A stretch of 64,000 nucleotides of DNA from Blasia pusilla (GCA_050084515.1 CM114272.1:34534001-34598000); one strand, 5' to 3'. Positions 1-13,480 are shown, numbered from the stretch's first letter. Notes: a model not told the origin generated them from the letters alone. A program made the numbers and translations.

Positions 1-1915
1 ATCACAAAGTTGTTTTGAGTTACGATTGTCGGCACTTGCACTTTGCAAATTCATTGTGATTGATAGTCACAAAGTTATATGCAGTTGCCTTACAACTGCT
101 ATGACTTACAAGAGATCCAAGACTTGTAAGTAGTGTGTCAATCACAAATAAGTTGCAAGTTAGTCACACGACTTGCTATCGCAAGACAATTCGAAGGTAG
201 CTACAAAGTTAACAATTGAACTCACAAATTGAACGCAAGGAAAAGACAATTCCTTGTAGTGACATTAATAACATATCATTGAAGTATTTTGAGACATAAG
301 TTTGAGCTACCAAAATTACTGTATTGGTATGATATCTTGGCGCTTATGAATATGGAAATTTTCCTCAAATTAGGGAAAGATAATATCATCCTTGTTTTGT
401 TGAGTCGCAAGCTAGAATGAGTACATGTAATCAATGATGCAAGTTTTGAGAGCCATATTTCCTAAAGAGATAAATGTGAAGAGAGATTCGTGAAGGAAAC
501 ACAAACAACGTCAAAGCAACTGAATACAAGCTTCCATGACACACAAGATGGTGTTAAGGCAATAAGTGCACGACAAAAATTATTAAGCGATTGGCTTCCA
601 AGATACCAAAGGGCATCATATTAGTATTATAAAAAAATATATGAATGCAAGATACGTAACATACTTAAGATTTAATTTATATTAATTAGATTTCCCCATA
701 TGCACATCGGATTTTTCAAATCCAAGAGCCTTAGGATCTTTGGAGAAGACCATTTACATCCACTTGTGGAAAAGAAAAAAGTTACCAAACTTTGTGCCAT
801 TGGGTTTTTTAACTCATAACCCTTTGAGGAATGCCAAACACACTCTTGGGCTAAGATTTTACGAAGGAAAGAGACATCCTTAGCTTTAAGGGGTAATATT
901 TGGTGGTGAAACAAAGGAAAGTTTTCAAAGGGAAATTTCATTAGGTTTTCAACTACTAGATTAGGTCTAAAGGAAACCCAAAAAAAATTTTACTATTAAT
1001 TTTCTCCCTTAAGTGGCTTAGAGAAAATAAATCTGATTATTTTCTACTAAAGCTCATTATGATGTAATTTTTTTAGATGCACGCAACTTCTTTTTCCTAC
1101 TTGATAGATTCTTTGTCAATAGCATAATAACCCAAGTTTACAAATACAATGGCGTCTCTATGAGGCATATAACTTGAAGTCACATAATCTATGTTTCCAA
1201 ATCTTGTACCAAAACTCCTTTCACATATTGGATGATCCTTGGATGGGTTGGAAAAACTCTCCTTACCACTAAACCAACAATCTTATGAGTTATTTAAATA
1301 CCCATCTTCTCTTCTAAGTCTCCTCTCCTAGAAACAATATTCTTCTTGTCATGCTTTCTTATTCTTGGTTCAAAGAAAATTTTTCTCTCTTTAACAATGA
1401 GAATGTTCATTCTTTATGAGGTCCCAAGATAGCTTCTACAACAAGGTTCAACCACATCTAAAGAAATAGATAAAATTTAGGGAATAACGGTCTTTTTGGT
1501 TGCTACATAGGAAAAAGTAGGCAACCTATGGCATTCAATGAGTAGGTCTCCAACAAAAAAATTGGGATTATTATTATTATGTGATCTTTAAAAAATTACC
1601 AAAAATATGGGTCATGCCAAACCTTGGGTTTGAGAGAAAAGAGATAAAATGTAGAAGAAAAAATATTATTGAAAAATTATGAATACGATCTGGATATTAA
1701 ACTAATTATTGAGATGACCCTGGCATAAGTTATATATATGGTATGGGAATGAGTAATGTAGGGTTTGTATGAATTTCTTAAGAATTTCCAAGTCTACAAG
1801 TTAAGGACGAAGATTAAGCCAAAGTATATACAATCCATTAAAATATCTATAGATATAAAAAATATTTGGATATGATTATCAAGAAGAAACTTGGTGAAAA
1901 TAACAACAGCATAAT
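1..1915. other. AT-rich intergenic DNA, no gene seen
   Basis: No reading frame with recognisable protein character on either strand; the longest open stretches are short and of low complexity. The first 250 bases are rich in short variants of a 'cacaaagtt / acttgtaag' motif, suggesting an old degenerate repeat. Confidence 0.5.
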
Positions 1916-2222
1916 CAAGTTTGCATATGGACAAAGTCCGTTTCCGTGGACATGTCCATGTTCGTGGACTTACACACGTCCTATGGAAGGAATTGTTAAT
2001 GTGGCCCCACCTCTCCATTATTTCTCACTACCCCGCTTGCTTCCATATTTTGCATTTTCCCATTTCTTCCTGCACCCATATCGACTCCCTTTCCCTTATT
2101 TCCGTGCCAAGTTGCTTGCCCTTACGCTACCTTCCACCATGAGCTATAAGTGTAGGCCTCACCTCTTCCAATCCATGTCAGTGGATGTGTCTCAACTTGT
2201 TTGTCCTAGGGACATGCTTGTA
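1916..2222 (+). mobile_element. hAT-like MITE, subfamily A, copy 1 (3' end degraded)
   Basis: Starts with CAAGTTTGCA, close to the CAAGGTTGCA terminus of the better copies at 10351 and 11960, and shares with them the body: GTCC/GGAC-rich 5' part, then a C-rich and T-rich centre, then 'cctagggaca' near the 3' end. The terminal GCAACCATG is missing or mutated here, so the right boundary is approximate. Non-coding. Confidence 0.6.
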
Positions 2223-2295
2223 TAATAGGTATTTCATGGCGATCAATACAATTATACTAATCATGTTTGTGGTTGCAAAAAAAGTGGACAACCAT

Positions 2296-2349
2296 AGACA
2301 TATCCAAGTAGTAAGTGGGAAGAGACATATCCAAGTAGTAAGTGGGAAG
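2296..2349 (+). repeat. 27-bp tandem duplication
   Basis: Two perfect copies of a 27-bp unit beginning agacatatccaagtagtaag. A related single copy followed by gggaagagaaggggatcc lies near 2770, so the sequence belongs to a slightly larger local direct repeat (about 2320-2365 against 2770-2800). Confidence 0.7.
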
Positions 2350-5300
2350 AGAAGGGGATCCGTTTTCCACTTACCAAAAAAATTTCAGAATGCCCACTTA
2401 TATTTTATGAAATTGATATTTTCCCTTCATAGAGTTTGTCTTCTTCTCATCTTTGCTAGCCTTGTAGACACTTCTACCTTGAGCCTTCTAATTGGAAAAC
2501 TTGGGAGGCTTTCTAAGATCCATAATTAAGACTCATATCATATGAGAAAGAGTTATATGAGATGTTACACAAGTTTGGTTACTAAGTCACACAAGGTGTA
2601 TATCGTCTCCTAAGGGATCTTTGTCCCCAACCCTTCACCTATCTCCCTCTGTCGCTCACCCAAGCCATAATGCAACAACTATCCTTATGATCAAGGTGCA
2701 TCTCTAACAGTATCCTAGCACGCTGCTTGAAACATTGCCAAACACAAAACATGATCAAGTCCTCATCCCAAGTAGTATGTGGGAAGAGAAGGGGATCCCT
2801 TTGATCCTATGGGTACTTCTGAAGTTTGATGGTTCCCTATCCTTCCTAGTAGGTATCCACCTTCCGCCACTACTTTTGGCCCTAATCCCAAGCGGGGATA
2901 GAGACTCCCAAGTCCATGATTGGTTATAGCTAATTGAACTCCTTCTTTCTCTGCTTCTTCTTCTTCTTCATTCGCTGAATTCTCCTTCAAATCGATCACT
3001 TCAATCTTTCCCTCAATATAACCTTGAAGCTCTATGCACTTGTAGGATCTCTCCTTTTTTATTGACCAAAGATCTACGATGTGCACTCCCAAAAATATCA
3101 TAGTGACTTTCTTCTCCACCAAATCCACAATCTATTTTTGAATCACTCCACGGACGTAATGTTCCAAATAAAATTGATATTATTTTCATGAATTCCTAAG
3201 GAAATGCAAAGGATCGCCATGCACTCTAGATGGTCTATTTGGACAGAAGATAAATTTCATTATTTTCACAAAGTGTATATAATAAAAACAACCGATAACA
3301 CTAGTAACAACTCCTATTAAAGCTAGTAAGTAGGCCCCAGAACCTAAAGCATCAAAAAAAATTTTGCTACAAAATCAACTAACAAGAATATTCCTACGTA
3401 TGAAAATATAGTACCTATTTTTGAATAAATGGAAAATTTAGGATTGAAATTTTGAGAAATTTCTCAATTTTCAATTTATGCAAAAGTAAGTTTCGAACGC
3501 ATTGATTATGTAAAAAAATATCCACTATGTTTGATAGTCATTTGCTATTTGCATGCAACTCCTTAGTGAATCGATCCGTGGACATAAGCTCATACATCCA
3601 CAACCTCTATTTTGGTTGGAATCTCAACTATTCCTCTATCTCCTTCCCAACCTCTTCCTTCAAGCTTCTTTGTAGCGACATGCGAGAAAATATCCATTTA
3701 ACTATAAGTAAACTATCAAATTTATCTCTTTCACTTTTTAATTAATTATGTGCCATCCAATTCTTGGGATTATATCATCTTTGAACTGATGCAACATGCC
3801 ACGTGCTCATCTATTCAAATTCTCTTGCTAAACCTCTTCTCACTTCTTCTCGCCGAACTATGAATATGAAACACTTCTCTAGTCTTAGTGTAGCTCTTCA
3901 TAGTTTAGGCTTCCCTCCATTCTCAAATCTATTAGAAGAATGGACGGAAACCCTCGTGGCCGAAAGTGCCTTAAACTCTTGCTTACATTCTTCCCAACTA
4001 AGCCCTTCATGCTCACTTCCCCAAATGTGTAACTTAGAACTTCATCTATATTATTATTGGAGAGTGCCTTTTTGATTTGCAAATGCTTGTCTGCTTGACA
4101 TATGGTAATTAGGCCTCAAGAAAAAAATTCCCATACACCGGTCAACAAAATTTTTTTTTGAATTTGTGTGTAGCCATTGCCAACCAATAGTCCCTTCATT
4201 CCCGTGTATCACATGGGATGTATACTAGTTTTTGTTTATAATGATTCATGGGTTTTCATGCCCACTTCTTCTTCTTCAATAAATAAAAAATACATTTTTT
4301 AACTCTAGCTTATCATCACACTTTAGATTATCACACGTCAGCAATAATAATGTGCTCCCTCTTATACAATACATCCAATATCTCCCAAAATATCCAGATT
4401 TTCTTATTATCAAAATCAATTAATATCCCACTCAAAAATATAATGAACATTCCACGAACACCCATTAATAGCACCAACTTACACGAGACTTCCAATAATA
4501 TGATCCCATCTTCCAATACTAGGAACTAGGGCTAAGTATCATGGATATCGTAGGCTTAAAATTCACATAAAATGCAAATTTTGCATTAAAAAATCCATGA
4601 GAAAAAGGTGATTCCCAGGTGACATACGCACCTAGTCAATATTACTCAACGAGCCATGTTTAACGAGTAAGTACCTTATCATTATTTTTCCTTGCAGATA
4701 TATGCCTATTATAATTATGGTACATATCAGTTGATATAAGGAAAATAATGATTTAATTTAAATGTACTAAGGGGCACCTATCACTAATAGGACTTACGGA
4801 ATATGTGGATAAACAATTAGAGGAAAAGTGACTAACGGTTAGATAGTCATGATGAGTGAAAGGACATCAAGACAAACGGTTCACACACGCAAAGGAAAGG
4901 GAGTCAAAAGAGGTGGACACAAAAATTAATGCAAAACTGAAAATATATTTGAAAAGGATGAATGGAGGTGGGAAATAATACCAACTATGGCAAGGGAATG
5001 TCCCAAACAGGTTGACGGAAAATGGGTGAACTATATATATGACATCGTGAAACTATAGCTAAGTTGAAATTTTCTTATCTACAAATAAAATTTCGTTAAA
5101 TCATAGTCAATCTCAACTAATACAGTGAGTGGGTGGTTCATAAGGCGTGATTTGTTTTTCCACTTTGTAGACGAATATTTACTTACTATATTCATCTAGT
5201 ATATAGAGATAAACGAGTCTAATAATATCCAGAAATGAAATAAAATAAAATACTACATACAGCAGGAAAATCAAAAGGTCCGTCATGACACCATTTAAAA

Positions 5301-5990
5301 ATAATTAACCTATCCCAACAGAATATCAAATAAGACACATTTAAAATACCTATTTATTCACTCTAAAGATATTAATGAACGGCCAATCATTGTGGCATTT
5401 ACGACGGGATACTTTATCTCAAATATCGATGCAAAATAAGAGTACTAAAAAATACGAATCCAAATTTAGGGAACACTCCTCGAGAGTGAAAATTTTTGAG
5501 TAGACCCGACGAAGATTCCAATGGAAATAGAAAAGAGATATTTATTATATTTCTATGAGACGATCATGTGCATTTGAGCAACTATTACATCGTAATATTA
5601 TATGCTAAATATTATTTCACAAAACACACAATAGAAATTGCATGTAGCAAAGTATTATAGAATGCTAAAAGGCTACGTCTTGAAATATATTGCATGTAAA
5701 TGAGGATCATATTTCAGGAAATATTTTTTAGGTGATAAATTGCATGGGAGTAATTATTATTACTGGTAAGGTGCCCAGGAAATAGAAAAAGTAGAGAGTC
5801 TCTCCACACCTGTCATCTCCACCACACACCATGAAACTATTAATTAAATTTGATATTTGAAATAAATGAAAAAAGTTAGATGGAAAATGGGAGAATGATG
5901 AAAATTAAATTGAAAGAGAGAAAAAAAATTTATAAGAAGAGTTTTTTAGAAAGGGAAATTAGTAGAGGGGAAAAAGGAATTAGTGTTTAT
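2350..5990. other. AT-rich intergenic DNA, no gene seen
   Basis: Long AT-rich stretch with poly-purine runs (5880-6000). No recognisable protein, RNA gene or structured repeat apart from the partial direct repeat near 2770. Confidence 0.45.
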
Positions 5991-6583
5991 TCTTTTAAGA
6001 AAATACAATTTTATTCAAAAAATAAAATGAGAGAGAAAGAGAATGTCCTAACCTAGATGGGGAAAACATTTTGATGGGAAGAGGGAAAAAAAAAAGAAAT
6101 TTTAGAGAGTAGATTAGAGTAGAGTAGAGTAGATTTTTAGTCCACGGGAATCCGATCTGGCTTATGGGACCCCTTCCACATATGTGAAATTGACATCGCA
6201 TCCGACATGGCACTTTCACATCTAGATTTGGGGTTCTCACTCAGGAGATTTGGTTTTTTTTTTTTTTTTTTTTTTTTGTTAAGGCCTCAAATTTTATCCA
6301 GATTTTTAACCTAGGAGCATAGTCAAGGCACACACATGAAAGGCACACAAGGCGTTCTCTCTCTCGAACATGGACCATCCATGCCCTAGGTAGGGGACGC
6401 CACTGCCCTAGGGTTGAGACCGCCCCCCACTGTCCAAGGGAAGAGTTGAACCCAAGAGAAAGAGGTTTATAGAAAGGCAAAAATTGGTTGGGAAGAGGAG
6501 GGGGGGAAGGAAAAATAGGGAAAGGGAAGGGGGGAAAAAAAAATAAAATTAAAATCTTATATATAGAAAAATGAGAAATTCCC

Positions 6584-6620
6584 AGGTTAGGGTTAGGGCT
6601 ACAGAACCTAGCCCTAACCT
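6584..6620. repeat. Inverted repeat with TTAGGG telomere-like units
   Basis: The left arm holds two TTAGGG units and ends in CTA. The right arm is TAGCCCTAACCT, complementary to the left arm apart from one extra TTAGGG. The loop is cagaacc. Two units are far too few for an interstitial telomere tract. Confidence 0.6.
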
Positions 6621-6690
6621 AAATTTGATTCCCCACCCTATCCGCATCCTGAGCCGCCTCTGTGCATCCAACGGTTATGATTCGGCACCA

Positions 6691-6725
6691 GATCTAACGG
6701 TTGAGATGGGCCGGACCGTTAGATC
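6691..6725. repeat. 11-bp perfect inverted repeat
   Basis: GATCTAACGGT at 6691-6701 is exactly complementary to ACCGTTAGATC at 6715-6725, with a 13-bp spacer. Such motifs occur in plant promoters and LTRs. Function unknown. Confidence 0.7.
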
Positions 6726-7328
6726 GTAATTCTGACGGCGAGCGTCTCAAACGCCGCCACCCGTGCTCGCATTCCCCCCTACCCTGAACGGCTACCCCAA
6801 GTCTTTCCAACTCGCGACTCACGCTCACGCAACTCCTTCGACCTCTCCTCACTCCCATTCCACCTCCTAGCAATTTTCACTCTCTCGTTCACACTACTCC
6901 GACTCAGATGTTCGAGCCAGAGCGTTGGAAACTGTCAAGAGCGCACGGGGCTCTCGAGTGCATTCCATGCACAACTCCTTGCATGACACCCTCAGTGCAA
7001 TCTCGAGTGTCTTCGCTGCTCAAAGCGTTTGAGTGATCGACTGCGTGCGCTTGAGCGTGCTCGCGTTTTGACATGGCTTGCACCTCTCTCGCTCATCTTC
7101 AAGAGTTCCTCTCGCACTCGTCCCTCGGCTTCAGCGCTTGTTCATAGGATGGCTTCTATTTTTCTCGATTGCTCTCTCCTGGATCAGTTGGACTTGGCAG
7201 GTCGGATCTCTCGCACACCCATTTTTGCTCTGGTGGGTTCTGATATGATACTCTGCAGATGACCATCATAGTGGTGGAAGTCTAAAGCTCACACCTCTCA
7301 TGCTCGTCCCTCGCTCTGCTTCTTCACA

Positions 7329-7625
7329 GTTCTGATTTCTCACGTGTATGGCTTACCGTGTAAATCTGTAGCCCGTGCGTTTCTGGATTTGGCAGTTGGC
7401 GCCTTGCACTCCGCTTGTCACCGGTTCTGATTTCTCATATGCGCGGCCTATGGTGTAAATCTGTAGCCCGTACACTTCTAGATTTGGTAGCTGGCTACTC
7501 TCATGCTCATCTCTTGATCGGCTTGTCTAGGGTTCTAATTTTACTCATGTGCACGGCCTGCTTTGGCCACGCTCGATTTGGGTTTGATTTTAGGCTCAAA
7601 TTTGGGTAGCTACTATTTTTTGCAC
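7329..7625 (+). repeat. Tandem repeat, three units of 95-108 bp
   Basis: Units begin with gttct(g/a)att at 7329, 7424 and 7532. Shared inner landmarks are '(g)tgtaaatctgtagcccgt' and 'tctagatttgg'. A weaker first unit may begin near 7233. Non-coding by appearance. Confidence 0.7.
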
Positions 7626-7729
7626 CTTTTGCTAAGAATGCAGGTAGGGGAGCCTCGTCGCAAGAGCACTCTCAAAAGTAGCTGGACAGTTTTTGGAGCT
7701 GTAACTCAGGCCACATTGGGAAAGAAGTT

Positions 7730-7880
7730 GGGGGGGGAGTTGAAGACGGAGTTGCAGAAAAAGCTGGAGCTGAAGACGGAGTTGCAGTTGGAGTTGAAGA
7801 CGGAGCTGCAAATGGAGTTGGGCCCGAGGTTAGAACTAGAGCCGAAGTTGGAGTTGGGGTCGAGGTTGAAGACGGAAGTG
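7730..7880 (+). repeat. Purine-rich minisatellite (gagttgaagacg variants)
   Basis: Imperfect repeats of 6-24 bp built on 'gagttgaagacggagttgca'. Read in one plus frame it encodes a Leu/Glu/Lys/Thr repeat inside an open frame at 7563-7898; the complementary strand is open in two further frames. That is what a period divisible by three produces, so I do not call a gene. Confidence 0.6.
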
Positions 7881-8888
7881 AATCGGAACTCACGGTAGCT
7901 CAAACCTGCATTTCAGGAAGCATTGAATATTATTAGAATAACAAAATAGAGTAGAGCACTGGAGCAATGGAGCAGTAGTAGCAATTGAGACCATACTACT
8001 ACTTGTAACTGTGTATTCCGATCAATAATACATCTCGGAACGCTCACCCTAAATGGATGCTCAAAAGATGACCTCACCTGATTGTCGCGAGCAGTGGGGA
8101 GTTGTAATCTAGGTCAAGCAATAAACACCATCTTTCCTCTATAGGCACTCTTGCTTTGTCCGTAACTCTTCGTTGAGTGAGAGGTCAATTAAATCGACGA
8201 ACCTTCCTCCTCCAAGAGATCGTAACTACCCTAAGGACATAAATTTGACAACGAAAAAAAATGTTAGAATCTAATGCGGCGCATATCTTGAAACCCTAAA
8301 ATACAGCATCCAACGACGGTGAGAAACATGCGTGAGAAGCCAAGTACCCGCTCTCTCCATTTTCTGAAAAGTCCACGTGTCAGAAGCTGAACTGTTTGCT
8401 CATTGAGAAGGCACTCTGCGATAATAGTATAGATATCTCAATTAATCAATTTTTTGCGCAAAGTGTTATTTTATGTAAACAAATTAGTTCATCTATTTTG
8501 TGATTTGAGAATTTTACATGAGATAATCAATAAACTTTCTCAAGGGTGGCATGCATATAACTTAATCACTAATGTTAAATTTAGGAACATAATTTTTAAA
8601 TAGTAGAGTATGAGTAAGGGAAATTGGAGGAATCGGTTAAAGTCATGTACATGTCATATCATTTGTAGTTGTCTCATTTGTTCTTTTGTTAAGTAAAAAT
8701 GGTCTTATGTGCGACTTTACCTTTGATTTCACTCGAGAAGTATGGCTCCTGAAATGTGTCTCCTCCCCTCATATACCCTAGGCCAGATTCCTTTACAAGC
8801 ATCCTATTATGGTTGTTAGGCTATGGTCATGCCATGTCATATGGTTTTTGGCCATGGGCAACACAAATGGGGATAAGGGTATTAAGAT

Positions 8889-9200
8889 CAAGGTTGCACA
8901 CAAACTAAGTCTCTTTCCCATGATATGTCTATGTCCACGGACATATGTCCATCCCTAGGAAAAATATGTATGTGCATCGTGCGGGCTGAGGGTCTTGTGG
9001 CCGGTACCTAGCCACGCTCACAACGTAGACTCAAGCTCGGCTAGCTAGCACCCAAGTCCAACCACCCGCCACCGAATTTTGCCTCTTGTTTTCTAGCCCA
9101 CATCCAACTCTCTTTGAACTTATTTGTACTAGCTTCTGCAAGGCCCACGTTGAGCCTCAATACGAGCCCTGCACATCCATTTTCATGCAACCTTCGTTGA
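8889..9200 (+). mobile_element. hAT-like MITE, subfamily B, partial
   Basis: Begins CAAGGTTGCACACAAAC, followed by the subfamily's tatgtcc-acggacata motifs and a GC-rich body ('gcgggctgag', 'gtagactcaagctcgg') resembling the copy at 12888-13162. The 3' terminus is not recognisable, so the end is approximate. Confidence 0.5.
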
Positions 9201-10350
9201 GATGGCTCCATTTTGAGTCCATTCTGAAACTCTACTTCATGTAGCTCCCTTATGGCTCCATTGAAATTGCATATCAAATTACAGATGGTTACAAGTATGA
9301 ATAGCCATTTTGTATTTGCAAGTCCATACACTCGAAACACAATTGCAATGTATTCGTACATCCAGGTGCGAGAATGAATTACAATGAAGTTGTATTTTAC
9401 AACTATATGGATTCGGAAAGTTTATCCTCTAAGACTCGTATATAGAGGAGCCACAATGAAGACTTGGAAGCCGCAAGTATATTTCTTCTATGATGAAAGG
9501 ATTTTAGCTTGAACTAGGGTCCTCACTTCCATTTTTTGGCATCCTACTTTTAGAAAGGGACATGGGGAATACCCTCAAGAGGGGGACATGGCTAGTTGGA
9601 AGTATAACAAGTTGCAAGAGATTATGTTGTTATCGGTTCCTCATAACTTCTAAGAGAGACTTCTACGTGGCTTTACTAAATAATGGTGGTAATCTTGTCA
9701 TAGAATCTCTTTAAATATATGAGAAGTTCTCTATATACAAAGCATGGGTTGCTCTTGATAGCAAATGCTTGGCTAAAACACTTCAAACCCAAGAGCATGA
9801 AAATTTGAGAAAAAATTTAAAAGGACAAAGTATTTTCCTCATACCAAAGATCCTTAAACCTTTGAGGACTTATGTATTAAGCAACATGTGGCATACGTAG
9901 AATAGTTCATGATACACTCAATCTCTGAGGAAGCACACGTGCACTGTTTGAGGGAATTGGACTGACTCATCTATGGCGAAAAGAAATGAGGAGTGTACGA
10001 TTCTGTGATAGTTTAGGGACTTCGTCATTATATACACGAATTATCCATTGGAATATAATGAAAAAGTGTATTATTCACAAAACATAATTGTTAGGTTTGT
10101 CATTGTACATCACGATGCACAATATTAACTTTTTACAAAGCCTATCTACTCCCAAGGATGTATGTCACAACAAACTTCCACTTATGAAATAAGGGTGATC
10201 AATATAGAAACATTGTCCCACTTATAAGGGAAAGATAAAGGGTTAATTGCTCCCTCCATCGTCTTGTTGGTAGAATCACGTGTCCACCCTAAACACACCA
10301 CATGAAAATTTCTTGGAAGGTGCAGAAGTCCAACTCTATTACCTCCTCTA
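9200..10350. other. Intergenic, no gene seen
   Basis: AT-rich, no coding similarity recognised on either strand. The minus-strand open frame at 9041-9361 overlaps the MITE remnant and shows no domain. Confidence 0.4.
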
Positions 10351-10683
10351 CAAGGTTGCGTGTGGACAAAGTCCCTGTCCATGTTCGTAGACTTATATAC
10401 ATCCTATGGAAAGACTTGTTTGTATGGGCCCCACCTCTTCCCTTTCTTAAACCCCCCCCCCTCCCCCTCCTCCCACTTGTCTCTATGTTTTGTACTTACT
10501 TGTTGCTTTCTCCCCCCACCTCCACTCCCTCCCCCCGTGGTTGTCCTACCTCTCCCTGCCCTACCTCCCACCAAGAGCAATAAGTGTTGGCCCGACCTCT
10601 TGCAATCCGTATACAAAAGCATGTCTAGACTTTTCCATCCATGTTTGTCTAGGGAAGGACTTGTCTATTTGTGTGCAACCATG
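10351..10683 (+). mobile_element. hAT-like MITE, subfamily A, copy 2, with 8-bp target duplication
   Basis: Termini CAAGGTTGCG and GTGCAACCATG form imperfect terminal inverted repeats of the CAnGG type typical of hAT elements. Flanks ctcctcta (10343-10350) and ctccttca (10684-10691) match at 6 of 8 bases, fitting a decayed 8-bp target duplication. Subterminal GTCC...GGAC palindromes could be transposase-binding motifs. No coding capacity, so it would need a transposase in trans. Confidence 0.75.
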
Positions 10684-11959
10684 CTCCTTCAACATTCCAA
10701 AATATGAGAGTTCCCCTCTGATAATTATTTTTTGTGTCGTGTCTAGATGCTTATGACTCTTACTCAAAAATGCAACATAGTCCCTTCTCTTAGGTTCATG
10801 TGTGTCGTTTGTCTAATGCCCTCATTCAAAAAATTCTAACCATACCCTTGTAATTGCATCAATGATTAAGCATCAATAAGAGGGTCGAAGGCTCTTTCCA
10901 TTATGTCAAGGTCCAATTCTGGGCTATTTAGAAGTCAGACATGACCCATGCTTGCAATAGAAGAATCAATTTCAAGGGCATGCATGTATGATCTGGTAGT
11001 TGAGTCCCATATGGCTCAATAGTTGTCAAGTAGCTGATTTCAAGTTAGGGGAAGTATTCCTCACTGGTAGCAATATATCATGCAATAGGTGGACCATCAA
11101 ATCCATGAACAGGTTTGAAACAAGAATCTGCTCTTTGTAAGTTTAGAAGAAGTAAAGATGGACTCGAATGCCACCTCATCTTCTAAAGAGGACAAGAGGG
11201 GATTCCCCACCATGAATAAATGCTCCTATTTCCGATGCCTTCAAGATAGGGAAAGCCTCTACCCATAGGTTGTATTTATTTTTGAGGAATTTTTTAGTTA
11301 GGGTTTAGGATACTCCAATGAGGAAACGTAAATAAATATTCCCAAACAAACATGAAGGTCAACGTGTGATTTATCATATATTTAAGGTCAATAAGAAAAA
11401 TGATTTCTTATGGGTCTTCCCCATTTAATTTGTAGCCAATAAATGTTTACTCTCCGCTCTCTATTGTTTTGGTAGCCACAATGGAAATATAAAAATGCTC
11501 AGCCCATTGCCAACCAAATCACTTGTGAGCTGCCCTCAACATATTGCTATATGGCCTTCTCCTCAACATTGGGACCCGATGACTAAATGACATAGTAAAT
11601 GTATCGCTCCAAATCTCAAGAACGGAAAATAGTTCCAAGTCCCTATATTTGCATTAGAAAGTAATTTGTGAGTTGTGAGACTAACATCATACTCACCAAA
11701 AATAGGCTTACCCTAGACTCATAAACAAACTCACAACCTCGAAACACCACCACTTAACCCAACCCTCCCTTTTGCGGCATCACTCTATTTTCAAATTCAC
11801 TTGCTCTTTTTGTATTCTCCTGCTAACGTTATGGCATAGGTCTAGAGGGTAAAGAGTGTGGGAGACGGAGTAAGTAGGGAAGAGAGTTTTGGAACTTTTG
11901 GGAGTGGGTTGGAAATTACAATAGATGGAGAGTCCCCAACTCTCATCATGGATATTATC
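10684..11959. other. Intergenic, no gene seen
   Basis: AT-rich, no recognisable protein, RNA gene or repeat. Confidence 0.4.
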
Positions 11960-12288
11960 CAAGGTCGCATGTGGACAAAGTCCATGTTCGCGGACATGTA
12001 CACGTCTATGGACTTATGTCCTTCGTAAGAAAGGACTTGTCCATGTGGGCCTCACCTCTTCCTTGTTTCTCATCCCCCCCACTTGCCTCCATATTCACTC
12101 TTTCCCATTTCTTCCTTCCCCCATCTCCACTCCCTCCCCCCTTATTGCCCCACCTGCCCGTGCCTTGCCTTCCACCACAAGCTATAAGTGTGGGCTCCAC
12201 CTCTTGTAATTCATGTCCGTAAACATGTTCACACTTTTCCGTCCATGTTCACCCTAGGGACAAACTTGTCGGTTTTTGTGCAACCATG
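11960..12288 (+). mobile_element. hAT-like MITE, subfamily A, copy 3, with 8-bp target duplication
   Basis: The best-delimited copy, 329 bp. Termini are CAAGGTCGCA and TGCAACCATG. Flanks atattatc (11952-11959) and atgttatc (12289-12296) match at 7 of 8 bases. The body aligns with copies 1 and 2: GTCCATGTTCGCGGACATG near the 5' end, a C-rich centre, 'cctagggacaaacttgtc' near the 3' end. Non-autonomous. Confidence 0.8.
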
Positions 12289-12887
12289 ATGTTATCGTGG
12301 GTGATGTTACTCTCAACCCTGGCTAGAGTAGCACAATGGAGAGTTATATCCCCACGTTAGTGAAGCATTTTGTGTCATAAATTTTGGCACAAAATGTGCC
12401 CTACATGGTGGAATGCCAAGAGTAGGAGGCGCAAGTAGCAGTTCTCCTAGGCACAAGGAGGTGTGTGTTTAACAACCAACTCTAGTTCCACAACTACCCA
12501 AATTAGTGCAAGTATGTGATGTGTGGGTGGACCAACCACCAACATATCATCATGCCACGTGGAATGCCATTATGTTTGAGTTTCAAAATCATGGTGCTAA
12601 CATGATGTTAGAGTGTACGTAGACTATAATCAATATGTTTACTTTGGATCATTATTACCACAAGATGACAACGATGTTTGATTCTCAACATCCAATTCTT
12701 GTTATGATCTATTCATTTGATTGGCCCCATTATATGATAAGAAGCCTAAATTTATGGTTCCGACTTAGACATCAAAGGGTTCATACTAATGTGACGTAGG
12801 TGGTTTATAGAGTAGTGTTATTAGGATAATGTAATTCTATATGACTTCAAGGTATAGGGCACCATGATGAGTAACCCTACATATATT
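12289..12887. other. Intergenic between two MITEs, no gene seen
   Basis: No recognisable coding or RNA feature. Several short direct repeats of 'tttggcacaaaatg' type near 12380. Confidence 0.4.
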
Positions 12888-13162
12888 GAAGGCTGCACAC
12901 AAACATATATCCGTGTGGGCTCAATTTTTCACGGCCCGCCTCACCTACAATGTAGACTTGGGTTTGGCCAGCCCACATTAAGTCTAGCGATCCATTGCCC
13001 GTTCTATAGCTAATGGAGGCCTGTATTGAGCATGTGCGTGGCATGCACCGGCCCACAAACGTTAGGCTCCAATGCCTGCACAAGGGTAATAGGGCTTGCG
13101 GTTGGCCTGTGCGGGCATATGTCTGTCCCATGGACGGACAAGTCCGTTTCTGTGGAGCCTTG
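12888..13162 (+). mobile_element. hAT-like MITE, subfamily B, complete copy with target duplication
   Basis: Begins GAAGGCTGCACACAAAC and ends GTTTCTGTGGAGCCTTG, whose complement CAAGGCTCCACAGAAAC matches the 5' end as a terminal inverted repeat. Flanks catatatt (12880-12887) and tctatatt (13163-13170) match at 6 of 8. The interior is GC-rich, unlike the AT-rich surroundings, and carries 'catggacggacaagtccg' near the 3' end. Confidence 0.7.
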
Positions 13163-13480
13163 TCTATATTGATACGAGTGTAGGGGAAAAAAATTCTATT
13201 AATGGAAATGAAGAAAATTGGTCAAAAACCCTAGTTTCTTGAGTATTCAAGTATTCAGCGAGCGACAACAGTAGCGCACAACCAACTATATCACTTTGTG
13301 TCTCTAAGACTTGTAATATATTTCAGGGATCTAGTCATATTTTTTATTCACATAGTGCACAAGAGAGCGCAAGGCAAGGTTCAGTGGAATATTCGTGATC
13401 AAAAAATATAATTTATGGAATTTATGGGAAATTTTCTAGAATTTTTTTGAAATATTCAAGTTTTTAAATAGGTTAAAAAA

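Larger units (their letters stand above)
5991..8240. other. GC-richer block with inverted and tandem repeats, possibly an old LTR or promoter
   Basis: Composition rises sharply after a T-run at about 6256-6277. The block contains a telomere-like inverted repeat (6584-6620), an 11-bp perfect inverted repeat (6691-6725), direct repeats of about 100 bp (7329-7625) and a minisatellite (7730-7880). It ends with sequence around 8010-8050 resembling a polyadenylation region (gatcaataatac). This looks like an old LTR or a non-autonomous retroelement, but I found no second copy, primer-binding site or coding part to prove it. Confidence 0.3.

Noticed and set aside
6584-6620. Interstitial telomere
   Set aside because: Only two TTAGGG units, and the structure is a small inverted repeat.
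7563-7898. Leu/Glu/Lys-rich repeat protein
   Set aside because: The frame results from a purine-rich minisatellite with period divisible by three; alternative frames on the other strand are open too.
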